Below, piece after piece: positions 1 through 11,318 of a stretch of 64,000 bases of DNA (position 1 is the stretch's first letter; every line of letters begins with the position of its first letter). Source of the stretch: Avena insularis (lineage: Eukaryota > Streptophyta > Magnoliopsida > Poales > Poaceae); contig CM042686.1 of NCBI GenBank assembly GCA_023614405.1, forward strand, positions 351,548,329 to 351,612,328, given 5' to 3'. The translations under genes were made by a program, and so were the position numbers. The notes beneath the pieces are model-generated. The model did not search any database. It worked only from the letters and a program-made list of their open reading frames with translations, and was not told where the DNA came from.

Positions 1-279
1 TCAGTTCATTATTTTCCATCTTTTTGCATTATCCATGGAAAACTATGTTGTTGTTTGTTTTATGGAAGAAATATTATATGCTTTCCACTAGTGACCAAAG
101 ATATAGAAGACACAAATCCAAGTTGCCAGCACCCATTCATAATAAAGATAAGGTCTCACCATTTCAGTTACAAAAGATAATATCCAAAAATCCATATTGA
201 GAACATAATAGTTGTCATACAAAAATGCTTTGCCATCATGGCAGCCAAAATACTTAGTTTGTGACAACATTAAGGAAAC
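1..279. other. 3' flank of minus-strand gene remnant, no gene seen
   Basis: This AT-rich stretch lies downstream of the stop codon of the minus-strand gene remnant that ends at 280. It is probably 3' UTR and flanking DNA. I see no domain, repeat or terminal motif here. Confidence 0.4.
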
Positions 280-812
280 TTATTTAGGCATCTTCTTTTT
301 GGCTTGTTGGGCACAGGTTCCCATAGCCCCTTTCTTGGCAGCAACTTGTGAAGGTTTTGCATATTCCTTCCCTTTTCCCTTCTGCATGGTGCTTGGACCA
401 GGTGCCTTTTTGTTCTTCTCCAAGATCTTACTTTTCTTTAGCAGCTTGTTTTCCAGTCCTTCCTCTGCCACCTTACAGAAAGAGACAGCAAGATTTTTTA
501 CAATGCCAGGGTTTATGTCAGATGGAGCAGCATGACAGGATAGACAATTTTTGTCAGAATAATAAGCATGACTTTTAAAACCACCATTTAGTTCAATGAT
601 TCTAGGGCTTCTTCTCACCTCAGATTCAACAACAGGAGGCCCATCTCCCTTCCTTTTCCTTTTTGGGGTAATAGGTGATGAGAAGTTACTTTCAGGCTGA
701 AAAAATGTCCAGGGCCATTAGAGATCAAACAAGAGGGAGCAATGGTGGTGGAGCATTTATCAGGAATCAAGAAAGATATAGTCCCTTCATATCCAATTGG
801 TTCAATTATCAA
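280..812 (-). pseudogene. 3' exon(s) of a grass-specific conserved hypothetical protein, frameshifted
   Basis: The minus-strand reading frame ends with a TAA at 280-282. It encodes a basic C-terminal region: a KRKRK nuclear-localisation-like cluster, an RRSPRI motif, a short CLSCHAAP segment, FCKVAEEGLENKL, and a Lys/Ala-rich tail. The RRSxRI...CLxC...NLxxxFCK layout is one I associate with a large uncharacterised grass protein family often found near transposons, but I cannot name it. Upstream (about 700-812) a second frame reads EPIGYEGTISFLIPDKC..., which fits the same family. The two frames are separated by a run of six A/T at 700-705, so a one-base deletion there would explain the shift. 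A spliced alternative is possible because the run ends in a TTTTTTCAG acceptor-like sequence. Upstream exons are displaced by the retrotransposon that starts at 1,127. Confidence 0.45.
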
Positions 813-902
813 ATTTCATAGAGTATATTTTAGAAAGTTTCTTGTCCAATCAAACTTTTTAGGTGTCAATAACATTAAAGTTATAAAGTGAAACCAACTT
901 AC

Positions 903-1043
903 AGGAATCTGACAAATAGGGCTATCACACTGGTTCACCATCCCCATGTGGCAGTTGCATATTCCAGGGGCTCTTTGGCTTTCTGACCACCATGGTTTGA
1001 CACAAATGGAGTCTCTAGGGATCAATCCATGTGTTATATAGTC
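903..1043 (-). pseudogene. Cys-rich exon, copy 1, with splice donor
   Basis: On the minus strand an open segment reads PRDSICVKPWWSES, then GICNCH and CDSPICQIP. It ends at a consensus donor (CCT|GTAAGT, exon end 903). Cysteines occur as single C, CxC, C and C, suggesting a small metal-binding module, but I do not recognise a named family. It lies just upstream of the 280-812 frame and is probably part of the same minus-strand gene. A second, diverged copy of this exon sits at 27,860-28,012 on the far side of the Sirevirus. Confidence 0.4.
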
Positions 1044-1121
1044 TCAAAACCACACCTTCTTTATGATCCACATGACCACACACACACTCCAGTTGGATGT
1101 GGTGATGCAAATGCTTCTGTC
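926..1121. repeat. ~195-bp tandem duplication, copy 1
   Basis: The segment starting CACACTGGTTCACCATCCCCATG recurs at 27,859-28,012 directly after the 3' LTR of the Sirevirus. Before insertion the two copies were therefore head-to-tail neighbours, with a unit of about 195 bp covering a Cys-rich exon. Similarity extends through about 155 bp (to CACACACACTC) and then ends. Confidence 0.8.
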
Positions 1122-1126
1122 ACACT
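1122..1126. repeat. Target-site duplication of the Sirevirus (ACACT)
   Basis: ACACT precedes the TG of the 5' LTR at 1,127. The same five bases follow the CA of the 3' LTR at 27,860-27,864. A perfect 5-bp duplication shows that both outer LTRs belong to one insertion despite the nested elements between them. Confidence 0.9.
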
Positions 1127-2398
1127 TGAAAGGGCATTTATGCACTTCCTATTATTTTTATGTTTGTTGACAACACTTGGATAGGTTTAATTTGATGTTA
1201 AATGTTTCAGGAGATATTAGCTACTCTCGTGTATTTTGCACTAAAGGTAAAGAGCTTCCTAGGATCATGCATGTGCAAGAACATTGTCCCGGAGTGTCCG
1301 CCCCCGGCGGGATTGTCTGGTTGGATTTGACCAGACTATCCGGCACTAGGAAGTGGGCGACATGCTCGAACATTCTGTGTCCCATATCGGACACCACCCT
1401 GACTCAGTCAGGACTCTGTCCAGAGTGTCCGATGTGTTTGGCCCAGAGTGTCCGGCCCAGGGGGGCTGGTCGACCTGCTTGGACAATCAGAACTGCATAT
1501 CGGACACCTCCCGGACACAATCTGGACATTGGCCGGAAACTTTGCCAGGCCAGAGTGTCTGGCTAGTTTCTCAGGGAGTGTACGGCTGTGTCAGACTGTC
1601 CGGCTGATATTGGCTAGACTGTCTGGGGTATGTGGCTCCCAACGGCTCTAATTCCAGGGGGCCTATATAAAGGCCCCTTCTTCTACCTTGGGAGTTGCTC
1701 GTCCACCTCAAGAACTCCAGCACCATTTGAGCCACCTAATCCACAAGATCTCTTCACTCAACCATCCAAAGTCATTCATCTTTGGAGAATCGAAGGAGGA
1801 GGCCTTGATCTACAGCTTCACCAAGAGAGATCTTTATTTCCCCCTCATTCACTTGAGGTCCGCTTGCTCTAGTGATTCATTGGAAACCCTAGCTTGTGAT
1901 TTGGTTATTACTAGCTTGTCTTTGATTGTTAGACAGCTTGCTTGTATTCGGGAGCCTCCAATTAGGTTATGGATGTGTGCCTCGAACTTGTTGTAAAGGT
2001 GTCGGCTTCCACCTCAAAGGTTGCCGTAGAGTGGAAGAGGTGAATCGAACCTGTTGGGGTGAGGTTCATCGGAGAACAAGGGAGGCCTCTCGTGGCGTTG
2101 GTGTTTTGAAACCACCCCCTCTCCAAACGTAGACCTACTTTCCCTCAAAAGTAAGGAACTACGGGAAACAAATCCTTGTGTCTCCGCGTGCTCCACTTTG
2201 GTTACTTCTATCCTTTACTGCATGTTACTTATCTAGTTCTTGCTTAGTATTTGTGCTAGATTGACATATAGGTAAATTCACCATAGTTGCATAATCTAGA
2301 GAATTTACCTTTTGTGCCAAACCCTAAATTGAAAATGAGTAAAATTTAAAGTAGCACCTATTCAACCCCCCCTCTAGGTGCCCATACGATCCTTTCAA
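1127..2398 (+). repeat. Sirevirus 5' LTR (1,272 bp)
   Basis: It starts TGAAAGG and ends CCTTTCA, forming a 7-bp terminal inverted repeat. U3 (about 1,290-1,620) is packed with TGTCCGG/CCGGACA half-palindromes. A TATATAA box follows at 1,664-1,670. The 3' end carries CAACCCCCCCTCTAGGT, a Sirevirus-typical LTR end. The partner LTR is 26,538-27,859. Confidence 0.92.
1664..1670 (+). promoter_or_regulatory. TATA box of the Sirevirus 5' LTR
   Basis: The sequence GGCCTATATAAAGGCC is conserved in both LTRs (27,125-27,131 in the 3' copy) and lies directly downstream of the GTCCGG-rich block, as expected for the U3/R border. Transcription would start about 30 bp downstream, near 1,700. Confidence 0.7.
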
Positions 2399-2411
2399 TT
2401 GGTATCAGAGC
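2399..2411 (+). other. Primer binding site, initiator Met tRNA
   Basis: TTGGTATCAGAGC begins one base after the 5' LTR. It matches the standard plant Copia PBS, complementary to the 3' end of initiator methionine tRNA. Confidence 0.9.
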
Positions 2412-2448
2412 CTCGGCTCTTTATTTGGGCTTAACCGCCTAAGAGATT

Positions 2449-4107
2449 ATGGGCAACTCAGGAGATGAGGGAGGGAGTGAGGCTAGCGACTCGGTGACCA
2501 TGGTAGATCTCAAGAATTTGGAAAGAAGCTTGAGCTCTACCTTGGGAAATGAAATCCAATAGTTGTGTTAACTTGTTGAGAAACTTGATATGAATAAGCC
2601 AGCCTCACCTCCTCCCTCTCAAGAGGAAACACCACCTAACCCAGAGGAAAATGCTCCGGCTAAGCCTATAGGTGAAGTGGTGGGGGTGAACATAATTCCA
2701 ATGACTCCACCACCAGAAGGGGTGATGGGAAGGAAGAGCACCATGCGGTTCCCGGATGGTACTCTCCCGACCCTCCAATCCCTCATCCACATATAAATAA
2801 TATAGGTGACCCACCTAAGTTAGCTGCACATATCTTTGCTCAATGGAAAGTTTTAATGAAATCTCATGTTCGCAGCTCTTGCATTGATTTGTGGAACATT
2901 ATTGAAGAAGGACTCAAAATTGAGGATCCAACCAACTTGACTAAAAGAGAAGTGGTCAATAGCCAACTCAATGTGACTGCCTTGCATATGATCCAACTTG
3001 GATTGGGCCCAAAGTATTTTCCCCACATTGAGCACTACAATACCGCCAAGGAAGCTTGGGATGCTCTCATTGACTTGTTTGTTGGCAATGAGAGCATGAG
3101 AAGGAATAGGTATGATGCCTTAAGCAATGAGGCTAAAGGATTCTTTATGAAGGATGGTGAGGATCATGAAGACATGTATCAAAGACTCAAATCCACAGCC
3201 ACCGCCTTCAGGAACGTTGGTGCCTCTCACATTGATGATGCTTGTATCAAGAGGAAGTATGTGAGTGCTCTCATGCCTTTCGAGCCCACTGACTTGAAGA
3301 GTCTCCAAGGAAGACACAACTACCATCTCATGACCTCCAATGAAGTTATGCAAGAGATGGCTGCTTTCAAGGTTGCTACCAAAAATGCCAAAGATGCTCG
3401 TGCTCGTGCCATTGGAATGAGTAGTGGTGTAAATCTTGCCTTGAAGGCCAAGGTTGTGGAGTATGATGAAGATGAAGGGAGTGATGAGGGACTTTCAATG
3501 AGCCACCCCAAAGATGTCAAGGTTGCTCTTGGTGAATACATGGCCTTCTATGCAAGAAACTTTTGGAAAGACCCTGCCAAGGCCAAGATGGAGATGCAAC
3601 GAAGAAGCAACCCTAATGGGAGAAGAGACAGTGGGTATAAGTTGAGAACTTGCTTCAATTGTGGTGACCGCTATCACTTTGTTGCCTGTTGTCCCTATGA
3701 GAAAAGAGAAGATCATGGGGGTAAACTTGTGTTGAAGAAGACCTCCAAAGCTCCTTACAAGAAACCCTTCATCAAAACGAATCCCACAAACAAGAAGTCA
3801 GGTGAAATTGTCTTGATAACACATGAAGAATTCTCCACTGACCATGATGATGAGGAAGATGAAGAAGAGGAAACATCAAATGGTGTGGCGGCTCTTGTCA
3901 CTACTTCTACACCTACATTCTCACTCTTCGACTCTCCAAATGAGAATATCTCCAACAAGAACGTCACTTGCCTTATGGCAAGAGGAACGGAGGTATTATC
4001 ATCATCACACCCACCCCATTAGTTCATGATGAATTTGATGATGAGTTATCCCTTGAGGTAAAAAAGGAATTAGTTGCTTTTGATGTGTTTATGAACAACT
4101 TGCAAGG
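2449..4107 (+). pseudogene. Sirevirus gag, N-terminal and central part
   Basis: The ATG at 2,449 opens a short frame stopped by TAG at 2,560-2,562. The frame resumes (Pro/Glu-rich segment 2,590-2,790) and then shifts into the long frame 2,856-4,022. The latter encodes the UBN2 capsid-like domain (WNIIEEGL, AKEAWDALIDLF, the MYQRLK region) followed by a CCHC zinc knuckle (CFNCGDRYHFVACC, about 3,651-3,692). An Asp/Glu-rich stretch follows (about 3,838-3,880). Coding continues past the stop at 4,022 in another frame up to the insertion at 4,113, reading VFMNNLQGE. It resumes in register after the nested element at 11,319 with HKKHF. It is non-functional because of stops, frameshifts and the insertion. 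Confidence 0.85.
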
Positions 4108-4112
4108 GGAGA
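4108..4112. repeat. Target-site duplication of nested Gypsy element (GGAGA/GGAGC)
   Basis: GGAGA precedes the LTR at 4,113 and GGAGC follows the 3' LTR at 11,319-11,323. Four of five bases match, and joining the flanks restores the gag reading frame (LQGE/HKKHF). Confidence 0.75.
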
Positions 4113-5632
4113 TGATACGTTGAAACATATCTATAATTTTTGATATTCCATGCTTGGTTTTATCTACTTTCTTATGTTTTGCCCACACTTTAGAGTACAT
4201 TTTATACACTTTCTTGGACTAACCTATTAACAAGATGCCACAGTGCCAGTTGCTTGTTTTCTGCTGTTTTTGGTTCCAGGAAAGTCAGAAAATGAATATT
4301 CTCGGAATTGGACGGGACAAAAGCCAAAGTCAGTTTTTCACCGAGGGGGACACGGAGCCATAATACAAGACGGAGAGGGGTCAGAGGGCCGCCACACCAC
4401 CTAGCCACGTGGCCAGGCCTGGCCCGCACCAGGGGGTGGTGTGGCCGCCTAGGGTACCCCATCGGCCTCCCCTTTCGCCTATAAAACGACCAAAATTCCA
4501 CGAAAGAGTCTGTAGCCGTCGTCATCTCCATCCCTAGATCACGAGGGATATGAAGCTCTTCCCGGCACCCTGCCGGAGGGGAGAATTCACCCTGGAGGGC
4601 TTCTTCATCACCATGCAAGCCTCCGGTGTGATGCGTGAGTAGTTCATCCTCCATGTAGTAGCTACATGGTTGGTTCTTCTCCTTTGTGCTACCATGTTTT
4701 TAGATCTTGTGAGCTTCGTTCATGATCAAGGTCATCTATTTGTAATCATACATGTTGTGTTTGCAGGGATCCAATGTATATTGAGATGTTATTTCAGATT
4801 GATTATTGATTCTATCATGTTTTTGTTATTTGAGATCTTGCATGCTTTCCGTTGTTAGTAGCTATCTTGGCCAAGTAGATGCTAGCAACTCCAAGAGTTA
4901 GTATTTATGCTCGATAGTGGGTTCACGCCTCTAGTAATTTGGGGAAGTGACAGAAATCTCTAAAGTACTAGATGTGTTGTTGCTACTAGGGAGAAAACAT
5001 CAATCCTTTGTTCATAGAACAATCGTATTGTATACTTTACACCCAATGCGTAATGCAATTATCTATTGCTTGCAACTTAATACTGGAGGGGGTTCGGATG
5101 ATAACCTGAAGGTGGATTATTATTCATAGATGCAGTTGGATTATGGTCTATGTATAATGTTGTAATGCCCAATCAAATATCAAAGGAGTCAATATGATTA
5201 GTATATACTTGTATGCTTTCTCGATTATTGTCAATTGCCCTGCTGTAATTTGTTCACCCAACATGTCATCTATCTTAAGGAGAACCACCACTAGTGAACT
5301 ATGGACCCTGGTCCTTTCTTTTATCATCAATCTACAATTGTTTACTGTTTTCTGTTTACTTTCTGCAAGCTATTACTTTCTTCCACACAATACGTTTAAT
5401 CCTTTGTTTTCAGCAAAACCGGTGAGATTGACAACCTCACTGTAAGTTGGGGGCAATGTTCTGTGGTTGTGTTGTGCAGGATTCCAAGTTGGAAATAACA
5501 CCTTGGAGGTGTTTCCTTGCTCCTACTGGTTCGATAACCTTGGTTTCATAACTGATGGAAACTTATAGTTGTGCTCATCATACCTTCCTCTTGGGGTTCC
5601 CCAACGAGCTCGACATCAACCATGAGCCAGCA
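4113..5632 (+). repeat. Nested Gypsy element, 5' LTR (1,520 bp)
   Basis: Starts TGATACGTTGAAAC and ends GAGCCAGCA. A CTATAAAAC TATA-like box is at about 4,479-4,487. The copy at 9,774-11,318 is clearly homologous along its length with scattered substitutions and small indels. For example, the 3' copy has an extra ~25 bp just after the TATA region. Confidence 0.88.
4479..4487 (+). promoter_or_regulatory. TATA-like box in nested Gypsy 5' LTR
   Basis: CTATAAAAC follows a GC-rich block. The corresponding place in the 3' LTR (about 10,126) reads CTATAAGAT, so the box has decayed there. Confidence 0.5.
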
Positions 5633-5642
5633 AGTACTTTTC

Positions 5643-5660
5643 TGGCACCGTTGCCGAGGA
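5643..5660 (+). other. Primer binding site, tRNA-Asp type
   Basis: TGGCACCGTTGCCGAGGA lies ten bases downstream of the 5' LTR. It differs at two positions from TGGCGCCGTTGCCGGGGA, the usual tRNA-Asp PBS of grass Gypsy elements. Confidence 0.75.
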
Positions 5661-5847
5661 GTCAAGGACATCTTCACGAGGGGAGTCCCTCATAACCAAT
5701 CTCTTTACTTTGTTTTATTTGTTTTGCTTAGTTTATTTCTGCTTTGTTTGCTTGTTCTTTTTGTCAAAAAGACAAAAAAAATATTTCCTAGTATAGTTGT
5801 TATTTTTGTTGGTCTGTTATTGTCTTGCTTTATCATGCTTTCTATCA

Positions 5848-6894
5848 ATGGTTGGTTTCTTTGAAACTGAATCTAATTGGCAAGATGGGTTCGCGGAAGA
5901 ACAAAAATATTATTATAAGGAACACCGCTTGTCACAAAAAGGGAGACACTTATGGGAACAAATTGATAAATTGTATACCATTGCTAGAAACATGTGCTCT
6001 ACTTATAATGTTACTTATTTCTTTGTTAAATCTTATTGCTGTAAGAAGTATAAACACCTCCCTTTTAAATGTGAGTATAATGATGATGTTACCATATCTT
6101 CTTATGTTAAGGGAAATTCTGACTTTTATGATGTGGAACAAATTGAAGAATTTATTGCTTGGAAGGGTGCATTCGAACTAGCTTATTTGCTTGAAAATAC
6201 TGATGATGCACCTTAGAAATATGAGGTTTATGATATACTTCAATTTTTCTTTGATAATTACAAGGAAGAAAATGGCTATATTCTTGAATATCTTAATAGA
6301 TGCTCTCCACCAGCGGAAGAGACTAATGCCTTGTAGGAGCCTATGGAAGAAGAAATTGCTGAAACTGGAAGCTCATTGGATGAAAAATAGGAGGAGAGTG
6401 ATGATCAAGAGGAGGAAGAATGGATCTACCCATTCCTACCTTCTAATAAGAGTAACTCTTTACCCCTTACATTATTTGATTGTCCCCCATGCTTACCAAA
6501 GGAGGACGAATGTCATGTTCCTGTGGATTCTTTTAAAAATGTTTATAATAAAGCTCTATATGATGGTCCTATATTGGTTGATAATATTAATTGTACTACT
6601 ATTGAAAATGAGATTGATATGTCATCTTGTTATAAAATTGTTAAAAGTGGGTTTGAAGGTTTTAATCCCACTATTTTTGAGCTTGATAAAAATTATGTGT
6701 TTGTAGATCATGAAAAGCATGCTTTATGTGATAGTTATATTATTGAGTTTATTCATGAGGCTACTGAAAATTATTTTGAGAGAGGAAAATATGGTTGTAG
6801 AAGTTTTCATGGTATTGAAACACCTCTCTATGTGCCGAAAGTTTTGAAGTTACTCTTGTTTTATCTTCCTATGCCTGTCACTTTGTTTTTTTGA
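5848..6894 (+). pseudogene. Gag-like ORF of the nested non-autonomous Gypsy element
   Basis: One frame runs from the ATG at 5,848 to the stop at 6,892-6,894, with in-frame TAG codons at 6,214, 6,334 and 6,388. The product would be about 348 residues. The N-terminal third is Tyr/Lys-rich, the middle is acidic (EESDDQEEEEW), and the C-terminal part carries the YGCRSFHGIETPLYV-type segment seen in abundant Triticeae non-autonomous elements. No zinc knuckle, protease or polymerase motif is visible. Calling it gag is based on position after the PBS and on element family, not on a recognised domain. Confidence 0.55.
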
Positions 6895-9773
6895 ATTTAT
6901 TTTCATACAGGATTCCTATGCATAGAAAGTGGGTTAGACTTAAATGTGTTTTGAATTTGCTTCTTGATGCTCTCTTTTACTTCAATTCATATTTCTTATG
7001 TGAGCATCTTCTCAAACTATCATGCCTAACTTAAAGGCGTTAAAGAAAAGTACTTATTGGGAGATAACCCAAAAGTTTTAGATGAGTATTGGCAGTTATT
7101 ACTCAGTAATAACCGCTTCTTATCCTTTTTATTTTCTATTTGTGCCAAGAGTAACCTCTAATGAGAGGGAAGTAATGCTTGGGAAAGTTGCTGTCCCGAA
7201 ACAGATTTTTGTGCTTCACCGTAAACATTCGTGTAAAATCTCTGTACGTCATTTTGAGGCGTGAATTTTTGTGCTTCTGCCCTAGGTTGTTATCTAACTT
7301 TCTTTAGTTCAACACTTTTTTATTTGAGCAATAGAAGGTGTTCGAAAAAATTGATTTTACCTGCTGGTCTGTTTTGACAGATTTCTGCCATTATTTGCAT
7401 TTGCTTCTTGTTGGTTCCTTTTTGGGTTCTCTTTGGGGAATTGAGCTTTTTGAGGGAAGTGCTACAGTAGCTTGTGTTTTAATGGAAGTTTTATTGGTGT
7501 TGAAACTGAACCCAAAGAATTATTATCTTGAGTGCACTAATGTTGCTAATAAAGATTGTGTGAAGTTTTGTATGAAGGAAAAATTTCAGGTGTATAGAGA
7601 GAATGGTGTAATGAGATGAAGAATGGACTAAAGCTCAAGCTTGGGGATGCCACGCGTGTCACCCCAAGAAATATCCAAGAAGTACAAGCGTCAAAGCTTG
7701 GGGATGCCCAAGGCATCCCCTTCTATATCAATAAAAATCCCAGGTTTCTTCCAAACACTTCATTTTTATTGTTTCATGCACAGTTGTGTTGTTCTTGGAG
7801 TGTATTTATTTTTGTTTTTGGGTTTTGTTTTCTTGGTTTTCTTAGTTTGCTTGAATAAATTGGTTGGACCCCCTCTTTCATACATTAGTTTTCAAATAGT
7901 TTGGTTTGGATTGGAAAAAGAGTAGGAAAGTGCATGCTTAAGTGGTAAAGAGAGCTTGTTTTTTACTATGGCCCATGCTTTGTCATGCCATGCTTGATAT
8001 TGTTTTGGCTTTATGCTTAGTGATCTTTGCTGTAGCATGACATGTTATAAACAATTGAGATTGCTTAATGTGCCTTGGAAGAATCATGTGTTGTTTTAGC
8101 ATATTAAAACATAATATTGTGGTATTCTCCTTTGAGGCTTTATTTGGGTTGACTTGGCGCATGCTCACACCATGTTATGACTATCCCAAGTCACCATAGC
8201 CTTTATGATCCTTTAGTTTTCGACTTGTAGTATCACTTTATGCTTTGATTAATGATGTTTTGTCGCTCTGCATGATTATGGCCATTTTTGCTCTCTTAGT
8301 TGGTCGCTCCCAGTCTTTTGCTAGCCTCCATAACCAAGTATGAGTTCCACTCATGCATCCAACCCCTAAAACCAAGTTATTCCAAAGATTCCACCATACC
8401 TACCTATTAGCATTTTCTATTCCAAGTATATTCATGTTTTTATCTACCTTCCGAATTAAACTTGTTATGAGAAAACTAGTGATTAAAGCTCTCACGAACT
8501 TGATGGTACACTTTACTTTCCTTGCCCTTAATAAACTTGAACCATTGTGTCGTCTATGATGTATATGCTTGCACTTATATGTTGGGGATTAGCAGAACCA
8601 TGTTGTCATGGGGAACACTTTCAGCATTGCACTTGTACTTTGTACCTAGTTGATATCATGCTCTTTTGTCTATGGATGTCATCGGTGTGAAATGAAAGGG
8701 GAGCTTGTAAGTCCATGGAGTTATGTATATGTGTTAGAGAAACGCTTGGGACACTGGTGTATTCCATGTTGTCATGGTGGAAACCTGCAGCGTAACCATA
8801 ATGAGCTGTCTATGAAGCATTCTTCTTATAAAAAAAGAGTCAGATATTGAGAAAAAAAGAGATATGAGAAAAGAGGAAAGAGATAAAAAAAGCACCATTT
8901 TCCCATGGTAAATAAGAAGATTGCTGAGATGCTCGTTGTCTGCTTGCCATGTCATTTTGATATGGAGATTCTTCTGTATCATCGGGTAAGGGGTACCCCG
9001 TTGGCGGTTCTCTATGATACACATGTACTTACTATGACAAGAACTTACCGGTAACTAAACTTGAGTAGCATGAGGAGCGGCCCTCATATTCAAGGGACAT
9101 GAGATTTCCAACTTATACTTTGTCAATCATATACTCCATAGTTTGTTCACCTTAACCTTAATCACTTCAAGATGCTTATGATAGGGGCAATGAGAGCTGA
9201 CAGCTAATAAGTACCATAATTTTTGGAATCTCTTTATGAAACTTGAATCCCTACTTCCTTCTATGAAGGCCTTTCTTTTACTTTTATGTTGAGTCTCCAC
9301 CTTCTATCTTTATGCACCTATTGAGAGAGCATAGTGTCCATTCTTAGTTCTATGTGCATTGTCCCAAGACTTGTTGATTGATGCATAACTTTGATATTGC
9401 TTGTTCGTAAACTATTTGTATCTAGTCACCCTTATGAACTTTGAAGGTGTCCTATGCATTTATGTTTGCTACTCTATGAGGGACAAGCTGAATGCCACTA
9501 TGCTATGTTTTCTTTATGTGAAACAAACAAACGTCTTCAAAGCATTGTTATTCATGAATCTTTTGTTTGTGCCTTTTCATGTTGCAACATAGTTGCTATG
9601 TCTTATTGTTAGAACTTTATCTTTCATGCTATGTTGAAGTACTATGATCCTAGCTATCAATGTTTTACAAATACTTTGATCAATTTTATGATGGTTCATG
9701 TCACCTCAAAAATTATTCTTTCTTTTTATCACTTACCTACTCGAGGACGAGAAGGAGTTAAGCTTGGGGATGT
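6895..9773 (+). other. Non-coding internal region of nested Gypsy element
   Basis: No pol domains occur in 2.9 kb. The tract AAGCTTGGGGATG occurs at about 7,637 and 7,692 and again at 9,760 immediately before the 3' LTR, where it acts as the polypurine tract. The 7,692 copy is part of a short palindrome (GGGGATGCCCAAGGCATCCCC). The remainder is AT-rich sequence with no ORF I can support. Confidence 0.6.
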
Positions 9774-11318
9774 TGATACGTTGCAAATGTATCTATAATT
9801 GTCGATGTTCCATGCTTGGTTTTATCTACTTTCTTATGTTTTGCCCAAACTTTGGAGTACTTTTTATGCACTTTATTGGACTAACCTAACAAGATGCCAC
9901 AGTGCGAGCCTGTTTTCTACTGTTTTTGGTTCCAGGAAAGTCGGAAAATGAATATTCTCGGAATTGGACAGGACAAAAGCCAAAGTCAGTTTTTCACCGA
10001 GGGGGACACGGAGCAGATCTGAGACGGAGAGGGGGAGGGCGCCACCACCTGGCCGCACGGCCAGGCCTGACCCGTGCCAGGGGGTGGTGTGGCCGCCTAG
10101 GGCACCCCCTCGGCCTCCCCTTTCGCCTATAAGATGCCTCCGATACAGAAACCCTAAGTACCCAATCAAAATTCCACGAAAGAGTCTGTAACCGCCATCA
10201 TCTCCATCCCTAGATCGGGAGGGATATGAAGCTCTTCCTGGCACCCTGGCGGAGGGGAGAATTCACCCTACAGGCCTTCTCCATCACCATGCAAGCCTCC
10301 GGTGTGATGCGTGAGTAGTTCATCCTTGGACTATGGGTCCATGTAGTAGCTAGATGGTTGGTTCTTCTCCTTTGTGCTACCATGTTTAGATCTTGTGAGT
10401 TCTGTTCATCATCAAGATCATCTATTTGTAATCTTACATGTTGTGTTTGCATGGATCCGATTTATATTGAGATGCTATTTCAGATTGATTATTGATTCTA
10501 TCATGTCTTTGTTATTTGTGATCTTGCATGCTTTCCGTTGTTAGTAGCTATCTTGGCCAAGTAGATGCTAGCAACTCCAAGAGTTAGTATCTATGCTCGA
10601 TAGTGGGTTCATGCCTCTAGTAATCTAGGGAAGTGATAGAAATCTCTAAGGTACTAGATGTGTTGTTGATACTAGGGAGAAAACAACAATCCTTTGTTCA
10701 TAGAACAATCGTATTGTTTACTTTACACGCAATGTGTAATGCAATTATCTGTTGCTTGCAACTTAATACTGGAGGGGGTTCGGATGATAACCTGAAGGTG
10801 GATTATTAGTCATAGATGAAGTTGGATTACGGTCTATGTATAATGTTGTAATGCCCAATCAAATCTCAAAGGAGTCAAGATGATTAGTATATGCTTGTAT
10901 GCTTTCTCGATGTTTGTCAATTTCCCCGCTGTAATTTGTTCACCCAACATGTCATCTATCTTAAGGAGAACCACCACTAATGAACTATGGACCCCGGTCC
11001 TTTCTTTTATCATCAATCTACAACTATTTACAATTTTCTGTTTAATTTATGCAAGCTATTACTTTCTTCCACACAATACGTTTAATCCTTTGTTTTCAAC
11101 AAAATCGGTGAGATTGACAACCTCACTGTATGTTGGGGGCAAAGTTTTGTGGTTGTGTTGTGCAGGATTCCAAGTTGGAAGCAACACCTTGGAGGTGTTT
11201 CCTTGCTCCTACTGGTTCGATAACCTTGGTTTCATAACTGAGGGAAACTTATTGTTGTGCTCATCATACCTTCCTCTTGGGGTTCCCCAACGATCTCAAC
11301 ATCAACCACGAGCCAACA
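9774..11318 (+). repeat. Nested Gypsy element, 3' LTR (1,545 bp)
   Basis: Starts TGATACGTTGCAAATG and ends GAGCCAACA. It is preceded by the polypurine tract AAGCTTGGGGATGT and followed by GGAGC. Confidence 0.88.

Larger units (their letters stand above)
4113..11318 (+). mobile_element. Non-autonomous Gypsy LTR retrotransposon nested in Sirevirus gag
   Basis: A 7.2-kb element with 1.52 and 1.55-kb LTRs that start TGATACGTTG and end in CA. It has a PBS of the tRNA-Asp type, one gag-like ORF and no protease, RT or integrase. The LTR start and the AAGCTTGGGGATG tract before the 3' LTR resemble very abundant Triticeae Athila-lineage families such as Fatima (from memory). Lack of pol in an otherwise complete structure suggests that it moved using proteins supplied by a related full-length element. 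Confidence 0.85.

Noticed and set aside
1177..1872. ORFs in the Sirevirus 5' LTR (and 26,695-27,300 in the 3' LTR)
   Set aside because: Overlapping frames over the GTCCGG-rich U3 and promoter, not conserved between LTRs, no domain.
2400..2411. tRNA gene suggested by tRNA-complementary sequence
   Set aside because: Only the 12-base primer binding site complementary to the tRNA 3' end is present, not a tRNA gene. The same applies at 5,643, 32,510 and 41,183.
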